A stretch of 64,000 bases of DNA from Terrihabitans soli (GTDB lineage: Bacteria; Pseudomonadota; Alphaproteobacteria; Rhizobiales; Methylopilaceae), in contig NZ_AP023361.1 of the NCBI RefSeq assembly GCF_014191545.1, forward strand, positions 896,501 to 960,500, in the 5' to 3' direction. The notes under the pieces were generated by a model. The model searched no databases and had not been told where the DNA came from. It saw only the letters and a program-made list of their open reading frames with translations. Shown here one piece after another: positions 1-9,224 of the stretch (position 1 is its first letter; every line of letters starts with the position of its first letter). A program made the translations under genes and the position numbers.

Positions 1-97
1 GGAACAGGCCGCGCCGTTCCGACAGATCGATGCCGGATGCGACATTCTCCTTTCCGCAGATGGCGGCAAGGCGGGCGATGAAATCGGGAGCGGCCAT
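1..97 (-). CDS. 5' end of a truncated gene, possibly FAD-linked oxidase
   Basis: Only the first 32 codons lie in the window; the gene runs off the left edge. The ATG (95-97) overlaps the TGA of the upstream lysE-like gene by one base, a TGATG junction typical of translational coupling. The N-terminus has a short helix followed by GKENV and a DLSERRGLF stretch. This faintly resembles the start of FAD-binding D-lactate/glycolate-type oxidases, but too little is visible to name it with confidence. Confidence 0.4.
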   Translation of the reverse strand, partial: MAAPDFIARLAAICGKENVASGIDLSERRGLF

Positions 98-723
98 CAG
101 GCGCGCTCCGCGGCGAGTTTGGCGCCAAGGCCGATAAACATCACGCCCATCAGTTTGCGCAGCCGCGCCGCCATCAGCTCATCTTCGCGCAATTTCGCAG
201 AGATTCGTCCGGACAAAGCGACCATCGCAAGATTGACGGCAAGGCCGATGCAATTGACGGTCAGGCCAAGGATCAGAAGCTGGCCGATAACGTTTCCGGC
301 CTGCTGATCGACGAATTGCGGCAAGAGCGCGAGGAAGAAGACAGCGACTTTCGGGTTCAAAACGTCACTTATGAAACCCTGCAGGAAGATCGCGCGCGTG
401 GAACGGCCGCGCAGTTTCGATGAGGTGAGCTGGACATTCGAGCGGTCGAGCAGGGCGCTGATGCCGAGATAGATGAGATAGGCCGCGCCCGCCCATTTGA
501 CGATGGTGAAGGCCAGCGCCGAGGTCATCAGGATGGCGGAGAGACCGGTGATGGCGGCGAGAAGATGTACATAGCAGCCGAGATTGATGCCGAGCGAGGC
601 GGCAACGCCGGCGCGCGGCCCCTGCGCCACGCAGCGGCTGAGGAGATAGATCATATCGGGGCCGGGCGAGATGCTGAGAAGAAAGCTCGCGCCGACAAAG
701 AGGAGGTAGGTGTGCCAGGACAT
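97..723 (-). CDS. LysE/RhtB family amino-acid exporter
   Basis: The 208-residue hydrophobic protein has the LysE/RhtB hallmark SPGPD near residue 19 and about six membrane segments. This is the usual size for the family, which exports amino acids or homoserine lactones across the inner membrane. The start ATG at 723 opens directly into the first membrane helix. It lies 36 bases downstream of tsaC on the same strand and overlaps the next gene by one base, so the three are probably co-transcribed. The substrate cannot be told from sequence. Confidence 0.9.
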   Translation of the reverse strand: MSWHTYLLFVGASFLLSISPGPDMIYLLSRCVAQGPRAGVAASLGINLGCYVHLLAAITGLSAILMTSALAFTIVKWAGAAYLIYLGISALLDRSNVQLTSSKLRGRSTRAIFLQGFISDVLNPKVAVFFLALLPQFVDQQAGNVIGQLLILGLTVNCIGLAVNLAMVALSGRISAKLREDELMAARLRKLMGVMFIGLGAKLAAERA

Positions 724-759
724 AACGGAGCGATCTTAGGCCAGCCGGTGCGGTGAGGG

Positions 760-1740
760 CTAGCGCGCCGCCGCGCGCTTCAGCCGGTCATTGATCGCCT
801 CGCCGAGCCCGTGTTCGGGGACCGGCGCCACGGCAATCGCGGAAGGCCCGAGCGCATCGAGCTCGCGAAGATAGGCGAAGAGATTTGCGGCGGCCTCCGA
901 AAGATCGCCCGAGGGCGACAGGTTGAGGTGGGCGATGCCGCGCCCGCCCAAAGGCTCTGTTGCGCCGAAGCCGAGAAAGGCCTCGTTCGAAGCGACGTCT
1001 TCGGCGTTGAGGCGCACAAGAGCGTTCGGCGCGTAATGCTGGGCGAGCATGCCCGGTGCCTGCACGGCCTCGGTGGCTTCTGCGAGTTTTTCGCCGAGCG
1101 CGCGTTCGATGTCCTCGCGCGCAAGGCCGCCGGGACGCAGGAGGCGCACCGGCTCGCCCGGCAGGCAGGCGATGACGGTCGATTCGACGCCGATCTCGGT
1201 GCGGCCATCATTGATGATGATCGCGACTTTGCCGGCGAGATCGTGTGCGACATGTTCGGCCGAGGTCGGCGAGACGCGGCCGGACGCGTTGGCGGAGGGG
1301 GCGACGACCGGCGCGCCGAATTCGTCGAGCAGTTTTTGCGCGACGGGATGGGACGGCACGCGGATCGCAACGGTCGGAAGGCCGGCGCGCGCCAGCTCAT
1401 GCACCGGGCAATCTTGCGTGGAGGGCACGACGAGCGTCAGCGGGCCGGGCCAGAATGCCGCGCCGAGCTTTTCTGCGCGCGCATCGAACGCGCCGATTTT
1501 CCGCGCATCTTCGAGCGAGACGGTGTGGGCGATCAGCGGATTGAAACTCGGCCGGCCTTTGGCGGCGAAGATCTTGGCGACGGCGACACCGTTGCGCGCA
1601 TCGGCGCCGAGCCCGTAGACGGTCTCGGTCGGGAAGGCGACGAGTTCGCCTGAGGCCAAAGCCCAGGAGGCCTGGCCGAGGGCTTCCGAAGTCGGCGGCA
1701 GGATTTTGGTCACGGACGGGGCTTTTTCGGGGGCGGTCAC
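760..1740 (-). CDS. tsaC: L-threonylcarbamoyladenylate synthase (Sua5/YwlC type)
   Basis: This enzyme makes threonylcarbamoyl-AMP from threonine, bicarbonate and ATP, the first step of t6A37 modification of ANN-decoding tRNAs in the cytoplasm. The N-terminal YrdC-like domain (about residues 20-205) carries FPTETVYGLG, the KGRPSFNPL substrate motif and PSANASG. A C-terminal Sua5 domain (about 230-326) follows, so this is the long 326-residue Sua5 form rather than short TsaC. The start is GTG at 1740. The gene leads the lysE-like operon. Confidence 0.93.
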   Translation of the reverse strand: MTAPEKAPSVTKILPPTSEALGQASWALASGELVAFPTETVYGLGADARNGVAVAKIFAAKGRPSFNPLIAHTVSLEDARKIGAFDARAEKLGAAFWPGPLTLVVPSTQDCPVHELARAGLPTVAIRVPSHPVAQKLLDEFGAPVVAPSANASGRVSPTSAEHVAHDLAGKVAIIINDGRTEIGVESTVIACLPGEPVRLLRPGGLAREDIERALGEKLAEATEAVQAPGMLAQHYAPNALVRLNAEDVASNEAFLGFGATEPLGGRGIAHLNLSPSGDLSEAAANLFAYLRELDALGPSAIAVAPVPEHGLGEAINDRLKRAAAR

Positions 1741-1855
1741 AATGTCTGCCTACACGCACTTGAGATGAAGGGAAACTCGCCAACATAAGGGATAGGAGAA
1801 AGTCTTGCCTTCCGCGGCGGGGCAGTGTTCCCTCCGGCCCAATCCCTATCCCGAA

Positions 1856-2797
1856 ATGAGGCTCAAGCCCTTGGCCACACTTCTTCTGCACCACCCGACC
1901 TTTGCCAATCACAAGACCTCGGCCGGCCATCCGGAGAGGCCGGATCGCTACCGCGCGGTCGAGGCGGTTCTGGGCCAGCAGGAATTCGACGGGCTTGTGC
2001 GCGAGAAGGCCGAAATGGCCGATCTCGACACCACCCGTTACGTCCACACCGACCGCTATGTCGATGCGCTGCAGGATGCGCGCCCGAATGAGGGCTATGT
2101 CTATCTCGACGGCGACACGATGATGGAGCCTTCGACCTGGGAGGTCGTGCTGCGCGGTGTCGGCGGCACCCTTCAGGCGGTCGACAAGGTTCTCGACGGC
2201 GAAGTGCAGAATGCCTTCGTCGCCTGCCGCCCGCCCGGTCATCATGCCGAGAGCGAGCGGGCGATGGGCTTTTGCCTGTTCAACAATATCGGCATCGGTG
2301 CGCGCCATGCGCAGAAGAAGCACGGGCTGAAGCGCGTTGCGATCGTCGATTTCGACGTCCATCACGGCAATGGCACCCAGGAAATCTTTTATTCCGATCC
2401 GAGCGTGCTCTACGCCTCGACCCATCAGATGCCGCTTTATCCGGGCACGGGCGCGGCGCGCGAAACCGGCGTCGGCAATATTTTCAACGCGCCTCTGGCG
2501 CCGGGCGATGGCGGCGACAAGCTGCGCGCCGCGTTCGAGGGCAAAATCCTGCCGGCGCTCGACACGTTCAAGCCTGAACTGATCATCGTCTCCGCCGGCT
2601 TTGACGCCCATGAGCGCGATCCGCTCGGCTCCTTGCGCATGACGGCGGAGGATTTCGCCTGGGTGACGCGGGCGCTGATGAAATCGGCCGAGAAGAACTG
2701 CGAGGGACGTCTCGTCTCTGTCTTGGAAGGCGGCTACGATCTGCAGGGGCTTGCGGATTCGGTTGGCGCCCATGTCGGCGAACTGATGAAAGGCTGA
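1856..2797 (+). CDS. Histone deacetylase family protein (AcuC/class II type)
   Basis: A 313-residue cytoplasmic zinc deacetylase-fold protein. The family signatures are all present: [19 protein letters not shown] with the metal-binding Asp/His, AGFDAH and EGGYD near the C-terminus. The open frame extends upstream to a TTG at 1805, but family homology begins only at the ATG at 1856 ([14 protein letters not shown]), so I use that. In bacteria these act on acetylated small molecules or proteins such as acetyl-CoA synthetase; the substrate is not determinable here. The stop is 2 bases before xseB, so it is probably in one operon with xseB and corA. Confidence 0.9.
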   Translation: MRLKPLATLLLHHPTFANHKTSAGHPERPDRYRAVEAVLGQQEFDGLVREKAEMADLDTTRYVHTDRYVDALQDARPNEGYVYLDGDTMMEPSTWEVVLRGVGGTLQAVDKVLDGEVQNAFVACRPPGHHAESERAMGFCLFNNIGIGARHAQKKHGLKRVAIVDFDVHHGNGTQEIFYSDPSVLYASTHQMPLYPGTGAARETGVGNIFNAPLAPGDGGDKLRAAFEGKILPALDTFKPELIIVSAGFDAHERDPLGSLRMTAEDFAWVTRALMKSAEKNCEGRLVSVLEGGYDLQGLADSVGAHVGELMKG

Positions 2798-2799
2798 AC

Positions 2800-3042
2800 G
2801 TGGCGGAAACCGATATCGCGAAATTGCCCTTCGAGCAGGCGCTGGCCGAGCTCGAAGAGAGCGTCAAAGCGCTGGAGCGTGGTGACGTCCCGCTCGAAAA
2901 ATCGATCTCGCTCTATGAGCGTGGCGTCAAACTCAAGGAACATTGCGATCGGCTTTTGAAGGCGGCTGAGGCGCGCGTCGAGAAAATCACGACGGATGCG
3001 TCCGGCAAGCCTGTCGGATCGACGCCGCTCGATCCGGCGTGA
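2800..3042 (+). CDS. xseB: Exodeoxyribonuclease VII small subunit
   Basis: An 80-residue protein with the typical XseB helical hairpin: [28 protein letters not shown] is recognisable around residues 7-34, followed by a second helix ending in [10 protein letters not shown]. The small subunit assembles in several copies on XseA to form the nuclease that degrades single-stranded DNA to oligonucleotides; xseA is not in this window. The start is GTG at 2800, only two bases after the deacetylase stop, so it is probably translated by coupling. Confidence 0.92.
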   Translation: MAETDIAKLPFEQALAELEESVKALERGDVPLEKSISLYERGVKLKEHCDRLLKAAEARVEKITTDASGKPVGSTPLDPA

Positions 3043-3052
3043 TCCTAAAAGC

Positions 3053-4030
3053 ATGCTGACGATCTACACGCCGACTTCCGGACCGCTCGACAACAAAGTA
3101 TGGCAGTCCGGCGAACCCATACCGCAGGAAGCGGTATGGCTCGATCTTCTCGATCCGACCGTTGAAGAAGACAAAGCCGTCGAGCAGTTCATCGGCATTC
3201 TGATCCCGACCGTTGAAGAGATGCGCGAGATCGAAAGTTCGAGCCGTCTCTATGTCGAGAACGGCGCGCGTTACATGACAGCCTCGGTGATGGCCGGCGC
3301 CGATAGCGGCCGTCCCGGCCTTGTGAACGTCAGCTTCATTCTTGCCGGCAACCGCCTCATCACAGTGCGCCATACCGAGCCGCGTGTGCTGAAGCTCTAC
3401 ATCCAGCGCGTCTGTTCGATCGCAAAGCCCCCGGAAACCGGCGAAGCCGTTCTGATGGGACTGCTCGAAGCTGTGATCGACCGCACGGCCGATATCATCG
3501 AACATGTCGGTATGGACGTCGATATCGTCTCGCAGCGTGTGTTCGGCCGGCACAAAGGTCCGATCCGCGCCAAGAAGGATTTCATGGAGATCATGCGCGA
3601 GATCGGCGCGCAGGGCGATCTTGCGTCTATGGCGCGTGAGAGTCTCGTCTCGCTGACGCGCGTCGTCGGCTATCTCCTCGGCGAATTCGATGGCCTGAAA
3701 GTGTGCTCGGGCTCGCTCGAAGCGCTGAACGTCATGCGGCGCGACCTCAATTCGCTGCGCGAGCACACATCCTATCTCAACGACAAGGTCACGTTTCTGC
3801 TCGACGCCACGGTCGGCATGGTGACGATCGAACAGAACGATCTTGTGAAGCTGTTCTCTGTCGTGTCCGTCATCCTGATGCCGCCAATGCTGATCGCGTC
3901 GATCTACGGCATGAATTTCGAGCACATGCCCGAACTCGCCAAACCCTGGGCCTATCCGGCGGCGCTTATCGCGATGCTGGTCTCCGCCGTCGTCCCTTAT
4001 CTCGTTTTCCGCCTGAACCGCTGGCTCTAG
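3053..4030 (+). CDS. corA: CorA family magnesium/divalent cation transporter
   Basis: The 325-residue protein has the CorA layout: a long soluble alpha/beta funnel domain, then two C-terminal membrane helices with the selectivity-loop motif YGMNF (GMN near residue 287) between them and a short basic tail. It forms a pentameric Mg2+/Co2+ channel in the inner membrane. The frame is open upstream into xseB, but the ATG at 3053 gives the expected N-terminus MLTIYTP and sits 10 bases after the xseB stop. Third gene of the deacetylase-xseB-corA run. Confidence 0.93.
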   Translation: MLTIYTPTSGPLDNKVWQSGEPIPQEAVWLDLLDPTVEEDKAVEQFIGILIPTVEEMREIESSSRLYVENGARYMTASVMAGADSGRPGLVNVSFILAGNRLITVRHTEPRVLKLYIQRVCSIAKPPETGEAVLMGLLEAVIDRTADIIEHVGMDVDIVSQRVFGRHKGPIRAKKDFMEIMREIGAQGDLASMARESLVSLTRVVGYLLGEFDGLKVCSGSLEALNVMRRDLNSLREHTSYLNDKVTFLLDATVGMVTIEQNDLVKLFSVVSVILMPPMLIASIYGMNFEHMPELAKPWAYPAALIAMLVSAVVPYLVFRLNRWL

Positions 4031-4140
4031 CCTGTCCGGACACGGCTTTAACGCCGCGTTCACTTTGACCGCCTTTTGGGCAGCGGATTCACCTTCCAGC
4101 ATCCTTCACCCTTTATGGTGGTGATCCAGGGGAAACGACC

Positions 4141-6201
4141 ATGCACGAGCAGCTAACAGCAGCCGTGACCTCAGGCCACGATCACAGACTTGTCCTTCTG
4201 GCGACAAGTCTTTGTGTGTTCGGCGCAATCGCCGCAACGCGCGTGTTGCAGTTTGCACTTTCCTCAACCGGTTCGCGCCGTCACATCTGGACGGCGGCGG
4301 CCGCCCTTGTCGGCGGTGTCGCTATCTGGGCGACCTTCCTCATCGCGACCTTCGCCTTCAATCCGGGCGTTGCGGTTTCCTACGCTATTCTTCCCGCGCT
4401 GATGTCGCTTGCGGCTGCCATTGTCATGACAGGGCTTGCCTTTGCGGTCTTTACGCGCCGCGAGGCTTGGGCGCCGATCCTTGCGGGCGCGCTGCTCGGA
4501 TATGGATTTGCGACGGCCGATTTCCTCAGTCTGTCCTCGCTGCAGATCGCCGGCCATTTTGCCTGGGATGCGACCGCTCTGGTGATGCCGCTGGTCTATG
4601 CCTTCGGCTTCAGCGTTCTGGCTTTTCTGGCCATCCGCGGCCTGCCGAACGATCGCGGGCTTTTGTCCGGCTCGGTCGCTCTCGTTGCCGGCGCGCTGAC
4701 GCTGCATTTTACCGGAACAGATGCGCTGTCCGTCGTCGCCGATCCTGCGGCTCACTTCGTGCCGAGCCCGGTGCCCAATGCGATCTTTGCAGCGGCCGCG
4801 GCCGTTGTCGCCTGCTTTGTCTTTGCGATCGTTCTCGTCTGTGTGGTGTGCGATCAGTATATGGCCGCGGGCCGCGCCGAAGCGGAACGCCGCCTTCATT
4901 ACATGACCTATCACGACCCGCTCACGGGTCTGCCGAACCGCGCTTTTCTCAACGACGCTCTGCGCGCGCGTCTTGAAGAGGCCGAGCGGGTAGGCGGGCA
5001 GGTCGCGCTTCTGGCGGTCAATCTCGACCGCTTCAAACAGATCAACGATATTTTTGGCCATCAGGCGGGCGACAATCTTCTGCGCTCGGTTGCGTCCACG
5101 ATAGGCGGCGAACTGCGCGCCGGAGAAATCCTTGCCCGTGTCGGCGGCGACGAATTTCTGGTCGTTCAGTCAGGCGTTGCGCAGCCGGAAGGCGCCGAAC
5201 ATCTGGCGCGGCGTCTGCTCGATAGCCTGGCGCGCGATATCGATGTCGAGGGAACGACGTTGAGCACCGCGGCCTCCATCGGCATTGCGCTTTATCCGCG
5301 TGACGGCGAAACCGTGACGAGCTTGCATCCGAATGCCGATGCCGCGCTCTCGCGCGCCAAGGAAGAACTGCGCGGCAGCTACCGCTTCTTCGAGCCGGAA
5401 ATGGATTTGCAGCTGCGCGCCCGCCGCCAGCTGCAGATGGATATGCGCGATGCGCTGAAGCGCGATGAGTTCTGTCTCTACTATCAGCCGCAGGCCGAAA
5501 CCCTGACCGGCGTCATTTCGGGTTTCGAGGCCCTTGTGCGCTGGGAGCATCCCAAGCGCGGCCTCATTTCGCCAAGCGATTTTGTGCCCGAGGCGGAAGA
5601 GAACGGCTTCATTGTCGAACTCGGCGAATTCGTCCTTCGCACAGCCTGCAAGGAAGCCGCTAGCTGGGCGAAGCCTCTGGCGATTTCGGTCAATCTGTCA
5701 CCGGTTCAGTTCCAGCACGGCGATCTTGTCGAAACCGTGCGCCAGGTGCTGCGCGAGACGGGCCTCGATCCGGAACGGCTCGAGCTTGAGATCACCGAGA
5801 GCGTTCTGATCGACGACATATCGCGTGCACTCGATATTCTGAAACAGCTGAAGGGGCTCGGCGTCCTCGTCGCCATGGACGATTTCGGCACCGGCTATTC
5901 TTCGCTCGCTTATTTGCAGGCGTTTCCGTTTGACCGCATCAAGATCGACCGGTCGTTCATCGCCGCGCTGCACGAGAACAAGCATTCGGAAGCGATCATC
6001 CGCGCCATTGTCGGCCTCGGCCGCGGCCTCGACGTGCCGGTTACCGCCGAAGGCGTGGAAACCCAGGCGCAGCAGGCCTTCCTGGCCGAACTCGATTGCG
6101 CGGAAATCCAGGGCTATCTCATCGGCAAGCCGCAGCCGATCGGGCTTCTTGCACCGCATCTCGGCGGCGACGAGAAAAAGGCGACCAAACAGGTCGCGTG
6201 A
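4141..6201 (+). CDS. MHYT-like membrane sensor with GGDEF and EAL domains
   Basis: A 686-residue c-di-GMP turnover enzyme. Residues about 1-235 form seven hydrophobic segments of MHYT type, with a second-motif stretch WATFLIATFAF in which the usual metal-binding His of WATHFIAM is replaced. The GGDEF domain starts at YHDPLTGLPNR (about 255) and has an intact GGDEF at 335-339 but no RxxD inhibitory site upstream. The EAL domain has EAL at 463-465 plus ITESVL, DDFGTGYSS, KIDRSF and EGVET, so both cyclase and phosphodiesterase sites look competent. There is no HAMP domain, so it is not a LapD receptor. An AGGGGAAA ribosome-binding site precedes the ATG. Confidence 0.92.
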   Translation: MHEQLTAAVTSGHDHRLVLLATSLCVFGAIAATRVLQFALSSTGSRRHIWTAAAALVGGVAIWATFLIATFAFNPGVAVSYAILPALMSLAAAIVMTGLAFAVFTRREAWAPILAGALLGYGFATADFLSLSSLQIAGHFAWDATALVMPLVYAFGFSVLAFLAIRGLPNDRGLLSGSVALVAGALTLHFTGTDALSVVADPAAHFVPSPVPNAIFAAAAAVVACFVFAIVLVCVVCDQYMAAGRAEAERRLHYMTYHDPLTGLPNRAFLNDALRARLEEAERVGGQVALLAVNLDRFKQINDIFGHQAGDNLLRSVASTIGGELRAGEILARVGGDEFLVVQSGVAQPEGAEHLARRLLDSLARDIDVEGTTLSTAASIGIALYPRDGETVTSLHPNADAALSRAKEELRGSYRFFEPEMDLQLRARRQLQMDMRDALKRDEFCLYYQPQAETLTGVISGFEALVRWEHPKRGLISPSDFVPEAEENGFIVELGEFVLRTACKEAASWAKPLAISVNLSPVQFQHGDLVETVRQVLRETGLDPERLELEITESVLIDDISRALDILKQLKGLGVLVAMDDFGTGYSSLAYLQAFPFDRIKIDRSFIAALHENKHSEAIIRAIVGLGRGLDVPVTAEGVETQAQQAFLAELDCAEIQGYLIGKPQPIGLLAPHLGGDEKKATKQVA

Positions 6202-6203
6202 CC

Positions 6204-6938
6204 TCAGACGTGCTGGCCGCCGTTTATGTGCAGCTCGGCGCCGTTCACATAGGTCGATTGTTCCGAACACAAGAAGTAGATCGCGCTCGCCACTTCTTCG
6301 GGGCGGCCGAGCCGCTGCAGCGGAATCTGCTCGACGATCTTTTCCGTTCCCGGCGACAGGATGGATGTGTCGATCTCGCCCGGCGCGATGGAATTGACGC
6401 GAATGCCGTGCGCGCCGAAATCCGATGCCATTTCGCGGGTGAGGGATGCGAGCGCCGCTTTCGACGTCGCGTAAGCCGCGCCGGCAAAAGGATGCACGCG
6501 CGAACCGGCGATCGACGACACATTGACGATCGCGCCATTGCCGGCCTTCAGCTCGGTGAGCAATCCGCGCGCCAGAACGATGGGTGCGAAAAAGTTGACC
6601 TGAAACACATGCAGCCAGTCTTCGACCGGTGTTTCGATCGTGCCGAGGCGCGCGCCGCCTTCACCCTTCGGTGAAATCGCCGCATTGTTGACGAGGGCGT
6701 GCAATTGCCCGCCGTCGAGACGTTTGCGGACTTCGGCGATGGCTGACTTCGTGTTTGCAAGATCCGACAAATCGACCTGCAGATGGTCTTCGGGCCCCGC
6801 CGCCCAGGGGCAGTTTTCGGGGAAGGCGTGACGCGAGGCGGTAATGACGCGCCATCCCGCGGCTGAGAATCGTTTCACCGTCGCATGGCCGATGCCGCGC
6901 GAGGCGCCGGTAAGAAGAAGCGTGCGGCGTTCGGCCAA
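6204..6938 (-). CDS. SDR family oxidoreductase
   Basis: A 244-residue classical short-chain dehydrogenase. It has the NAD(P)-binding TGASRGIG motif at the N-terminus, NNAA near residue 87, a catalytic Ser in VSSIAGS, and the YATSK active-site Tyr/Lys pair. The substrate is unknown. It lies 11 bases downstream of pdxH on the same strand and is probably co-transcribed with it. Its stop faces that of the GGDEF/EAL gene with only two bases between. Confidence 0.88.
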   Translation of the reverse strand: MAERRTLLLTGASRGIGHATVKRFSAAGWRVITASRHAFPENCPWAAGPEDHLQVDLSDLANTKSAIAEVRKRLDGGQLHALVNNAAISPKGEGGARLGTIETPVEDWLHVFQVNFFAPIVLARGLLTELKAGNGAIVNVSSIAGSRVHPFAGAAYATSKAALASLTREMASDFGAHGIRVNSIAPGEIDTSILSPGTEKIVEQIPLQRLGRPEEVASAIYFLCSEQSTYVNGAELHINGGQHV

Positions 6939-6949
6939 ACTAAAAACCT

Positions 6950-7552
6950 CTATGGATAAAGCCGCGTCTTCGTCCAGGCCGTATCCGGATTGGGACGGCT
7001 GAAGACGATGCGGTCATGTTTGCGGAATGGGCGGTCGTGCCAGAACTCGATCGACAGCGGCACGACGCGATAGCCGCCCCAATGCGGCGGGCGCGGCACG
7101 GTCTTGCCGTCATATTTCTTTTCGGTGGCGGCGATGGCGGCGTCGAATTCTGCGCGCGTGAAGAGCGCGCGCGATTGCTGCGAGGCCCAGGCGGCGATCT
7201 GGCTGTCGCGCGGGCGCGAGGCGAAATAGGCATCCGAGTCGGCAGCGCCGGTGCGCTCGACCGTGCCGCGAACCCTGACCTGCCGGTTCAGGCTCTTCCA
7301 GTGAAAAACGAGCGCAGCTTGCGGGTTTGCCTCAAGCTCGCCGCCTTTCTGGCTTTCTGAGTTGGTGTAGAAGACAAAGCCATTGGAGTCGGCGGCCTTC
7401 AGCAGAACGATGCGGACATTGGGCAACAGATTGGCATCTGCCGTCGCAAGCGCCATCGCATTGGGATCGTTGGGCTCTTTCTCTCTGGCCTCGGTAAACC
7501 ACAGTTCAAACAGCGAAAATGGGTCTCCAGCGTTGGTGAAGTCATTCTTCAT
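6950..7552 (-). CDS. pdxH: Pyridoxamine/pyridoxine 5'-phosphate oxidase
   Basis: An FMN enzyme oxidising pyridoxamine- or pyridoxine-5'-phosphate to pyridoxal-5'-phosphate. The 200-residue product contains [28 protein letters not shown], the [14 protein letters not shown] segment and the C-terminal [13 protein letters not shown] plus TKTRLYP signature. The open frame continues far upstream, but homology begins at the ATG at 7552 ([12 protein letters not shown]). An in-frame ATG at 7591 would add 13 residues and cannot be excluded. It is divergent from the lipoprotein gene. Confidence 0.93.
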   Translation of the reverse strand: MKNDFTNAGDPFSLFELWFTEAREKEPNDPNAMALATADANLLPNVRIVLLKAADSNGFVFYTNSESQKGGELEANPQAALVFHWKSLNRQVRVRGTVERTGAADSDAYFASRPRDSQIAAWASQQSRALFTRAEFDAAIAATEKKYDGKTVPRPPHWGGYRVVPLSIEFWHDRPFRKHDRIVFSRPNPDTAWTKTRLYP

Positions 7553-7631
7553 TAAGATTTCCGGGGTTCCATTTGAATAAACTTCGTGCATGTTACGCTT
7601 TGCCGGAGAGGGCCAAGGGGCTTCGGAGTTG

Positions 7632-8135
7632 ATGTATAGCCTATCGCGTTTTCGCCGTCCCGCTGCCGCGCGCCTTGCCGCGCTGAGCCTCCTATCGATT
7701 CCTCTCTGCGCCTGCAGCATGCCGATGGGCTCGCTCATGGGCAGCGATGACAAGCCGGATGTGACGGCCACGGGCAGCGCCGCCACCGGCCGCGCCGCTG
7801 CCGGCAGCCCGCAGCTTGCTACGGTGAGCAACACCTCCGTTGCTCCCTCCAATATCCCGCTCAGCGCCGCCGACTGGAACTATGCCCGTGGGGCGCTCGG
7901 TCTGGCCCTGACCTCCAACGAGACCGGCCCGCCGGTACCGTGGGCCAACCCGGAAACCGGGGCGCGGGGCAATTTCGCTCCTGCCGCGGCCGCCGTGCAG
8001 GCCGATGGCCGCACCTGCCGCGATTTCGTTGCCACCCGCAGCGAGCACGGCAAGGAAGTTCAGCTGTCCGGCCGCGCCTGCCGGACCCCCGAAGGTCAGT
8101 GGGATATTTCCGAGACGACCAAGACGGCTCTCTGA
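7632..8135 (+). CDS. Outer-membrane lipoprotein, RT0821/17-kDa surface antigen-like
   Basis: A 167-residue lipoprotein with a basic N-terminus, a hydrophobic core and lipobox LCAC (acylated Cys28). The C-terminal part (about 75-167) resembles the RT0821/Lpp0805 surface-antigen family with [29 protein letters not shown] and [11 protein letters not shown]. The start at 7632 is chosen because a GGAG ribosome-binding site lies immediately upstream; the frame is open further upstream. It is predicted to be an envelope anchor; no enzymatic role is suggested. Confidence 0.8.
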   Translation: MYSLSRFRRPAAARLAALSLLSIPLCACSMPMGSLMGSDDKPDVTATGSAATGRAAAGSPQLATVSNTSVAPSNIPLSAADWNYARGALGLALTSNETGPPVPWANPETGARGNFAPAAAAVQADGRTCRDFVATRSEHGKEVQLSGRACRTPEGQWDISETTKTAL

Positions 8136-8219
8136 TCCGTCTGTTGCATTTCAGCAACAAAAACCTACATCCCGGCCAAGCCTTTACCGAACCCAGGTGT
8201 TGAGGGACAAACTACGCGC

Positions 8220-9152
8220 ATGCGCGATCCATATGATGTCTTGAGTGTGCCCCGGGGGGCCAGCGAAGCCGAGATCAAGAAGGCTTTCCGCAAACTCGCC
8301 AAGACGCACCATCCCGACAAAAGCAAAGACCCCAAGGCCAAGGAGAAGTTCGCTGAGATCTCCTCGGCTTACGATCTTTTGTCCGATGCCCAGAAGCGGG
8401 GCCAGTTCGACCGCGGCGAGATCGACGCCGAGGGCAAGCCGCGCTTTCGCGGATTCGAGGGCTTTGGCGGGCAGGGCCAGGGCGGCCCCGGTTTCGGCAC
8501 CGGCCGGTCGCACAAGACCTTCACCTGGGGCGCCGGCGACGGAGCCGGCGGCGGTTTTTCGGCCGAAGATATTTTCGATCTGTTCGGCGGCATGGGCGGC
8601 CGCGGCGGCCCGCGCCAGCAGCAGGCTCCCGCCGGTCAGGATCTGGCAGCGGATGTCACCGTGCCCTTCGTCGATTGGGCGATGGGCGGCAAGGTCCGCG
8701 TCAATCTCCTGCATGGCAAGGAACTCGATGTCGCGATCCCGGCCGGTATCGAGGAAGGCAAGACCATCCGGCTCAAAGGGCAGGGCGCGGCGTCCCCCTA
8801 TGGCGGCCCGGCGGGCGACGTCCTGATCACGGTGCGCATCGCTTCGCATCCGCAATTCCGCGCCGAGGGCAAGAATATCCGCGTCGAAATTCCGGTCACC
8901 TTCTATGAGGCGGTGCTCGGAGCGAAGATCCGCGTCCCGACGCTCGACGGCACGGTCGAGCTGACGCTGCCGCCCAAGACCACGGGCAAGGGAGCGCTGC
9001 GCCTCAAAGGCAAAGGCGTGCAGGCAAAGCCGGTGCCGGGCGATCTTCTGGTCTCGCCGCGCATTGTCATGCCGGAAGGGCCGGACGCCGAGCTCGAAAA
9101 TCTCGCCAAGCGCATGAAGGACGGCGCGCCTTACGACCCGCGTAAGGGTTGA
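8220..9152 (+). CDS. DnaJ-like co-chaperone without zinc finger (CbpA type)
   Basis: The 310-residue protein has an N-terminal J domain (1-65) with HPD in KTHHPDKS, which stimulates DnaK ATPase. A Gly/Phe-rich linker (about 78-145) follows, then two DnaJ C-terminal beta domains (about 150-300). The Cys-rich zinc-finger region of true DnaJ is missing, so it belongs to the CbpA/type II class. It sits between the surface lipoprotein gene and fabI, all on the plus strand. Confidence 0.9.
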   Translation: MRDPYDVLSVPRGASEAEIKKAFRKLAKTHHPDKSKDPKAKEKFAEISSAYDLLSDAQKRGQFDRGEIDAEGKPRFRGFEGFGGQGQGGPGFGTGRSHKTFTWGAGDGAGGGFSAEDIFDLFGGMGGRGGPRQQQAPAGQDLAADVTVPFVDWAMGGKVRVNLLHGKELDVAIPAGIEEGKTIRLKGQGAASPYGGPAGDVLITVRIASHPQFRAEGKNIRVEIPVTFYEAVLGAKIRVPTLDGTVELTLPPKTTGKGALRLKGKGVQAKPVPGDLLVSPRIVMPEGPDAELENLAKRMKDGAPYDPRKG

Positions 9153-9224
9153 GGCTTCGCCTCTTCGCCTTGAAGCGGCAATCGGGCCATGCCATACCGC
9201 CGCTCTCTCAGGTCAGGGGTTATT

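Noticed and set aside
4141-6201. The GGDEF/EAL protein as the LapD partner of LapG
   Set aside because: LapD has a periplasmic output domain, a HAMP and degenerate catalytic sites. This protein has a multi-helix MHYT-like region and intact active sites, and lies 11 kb away.
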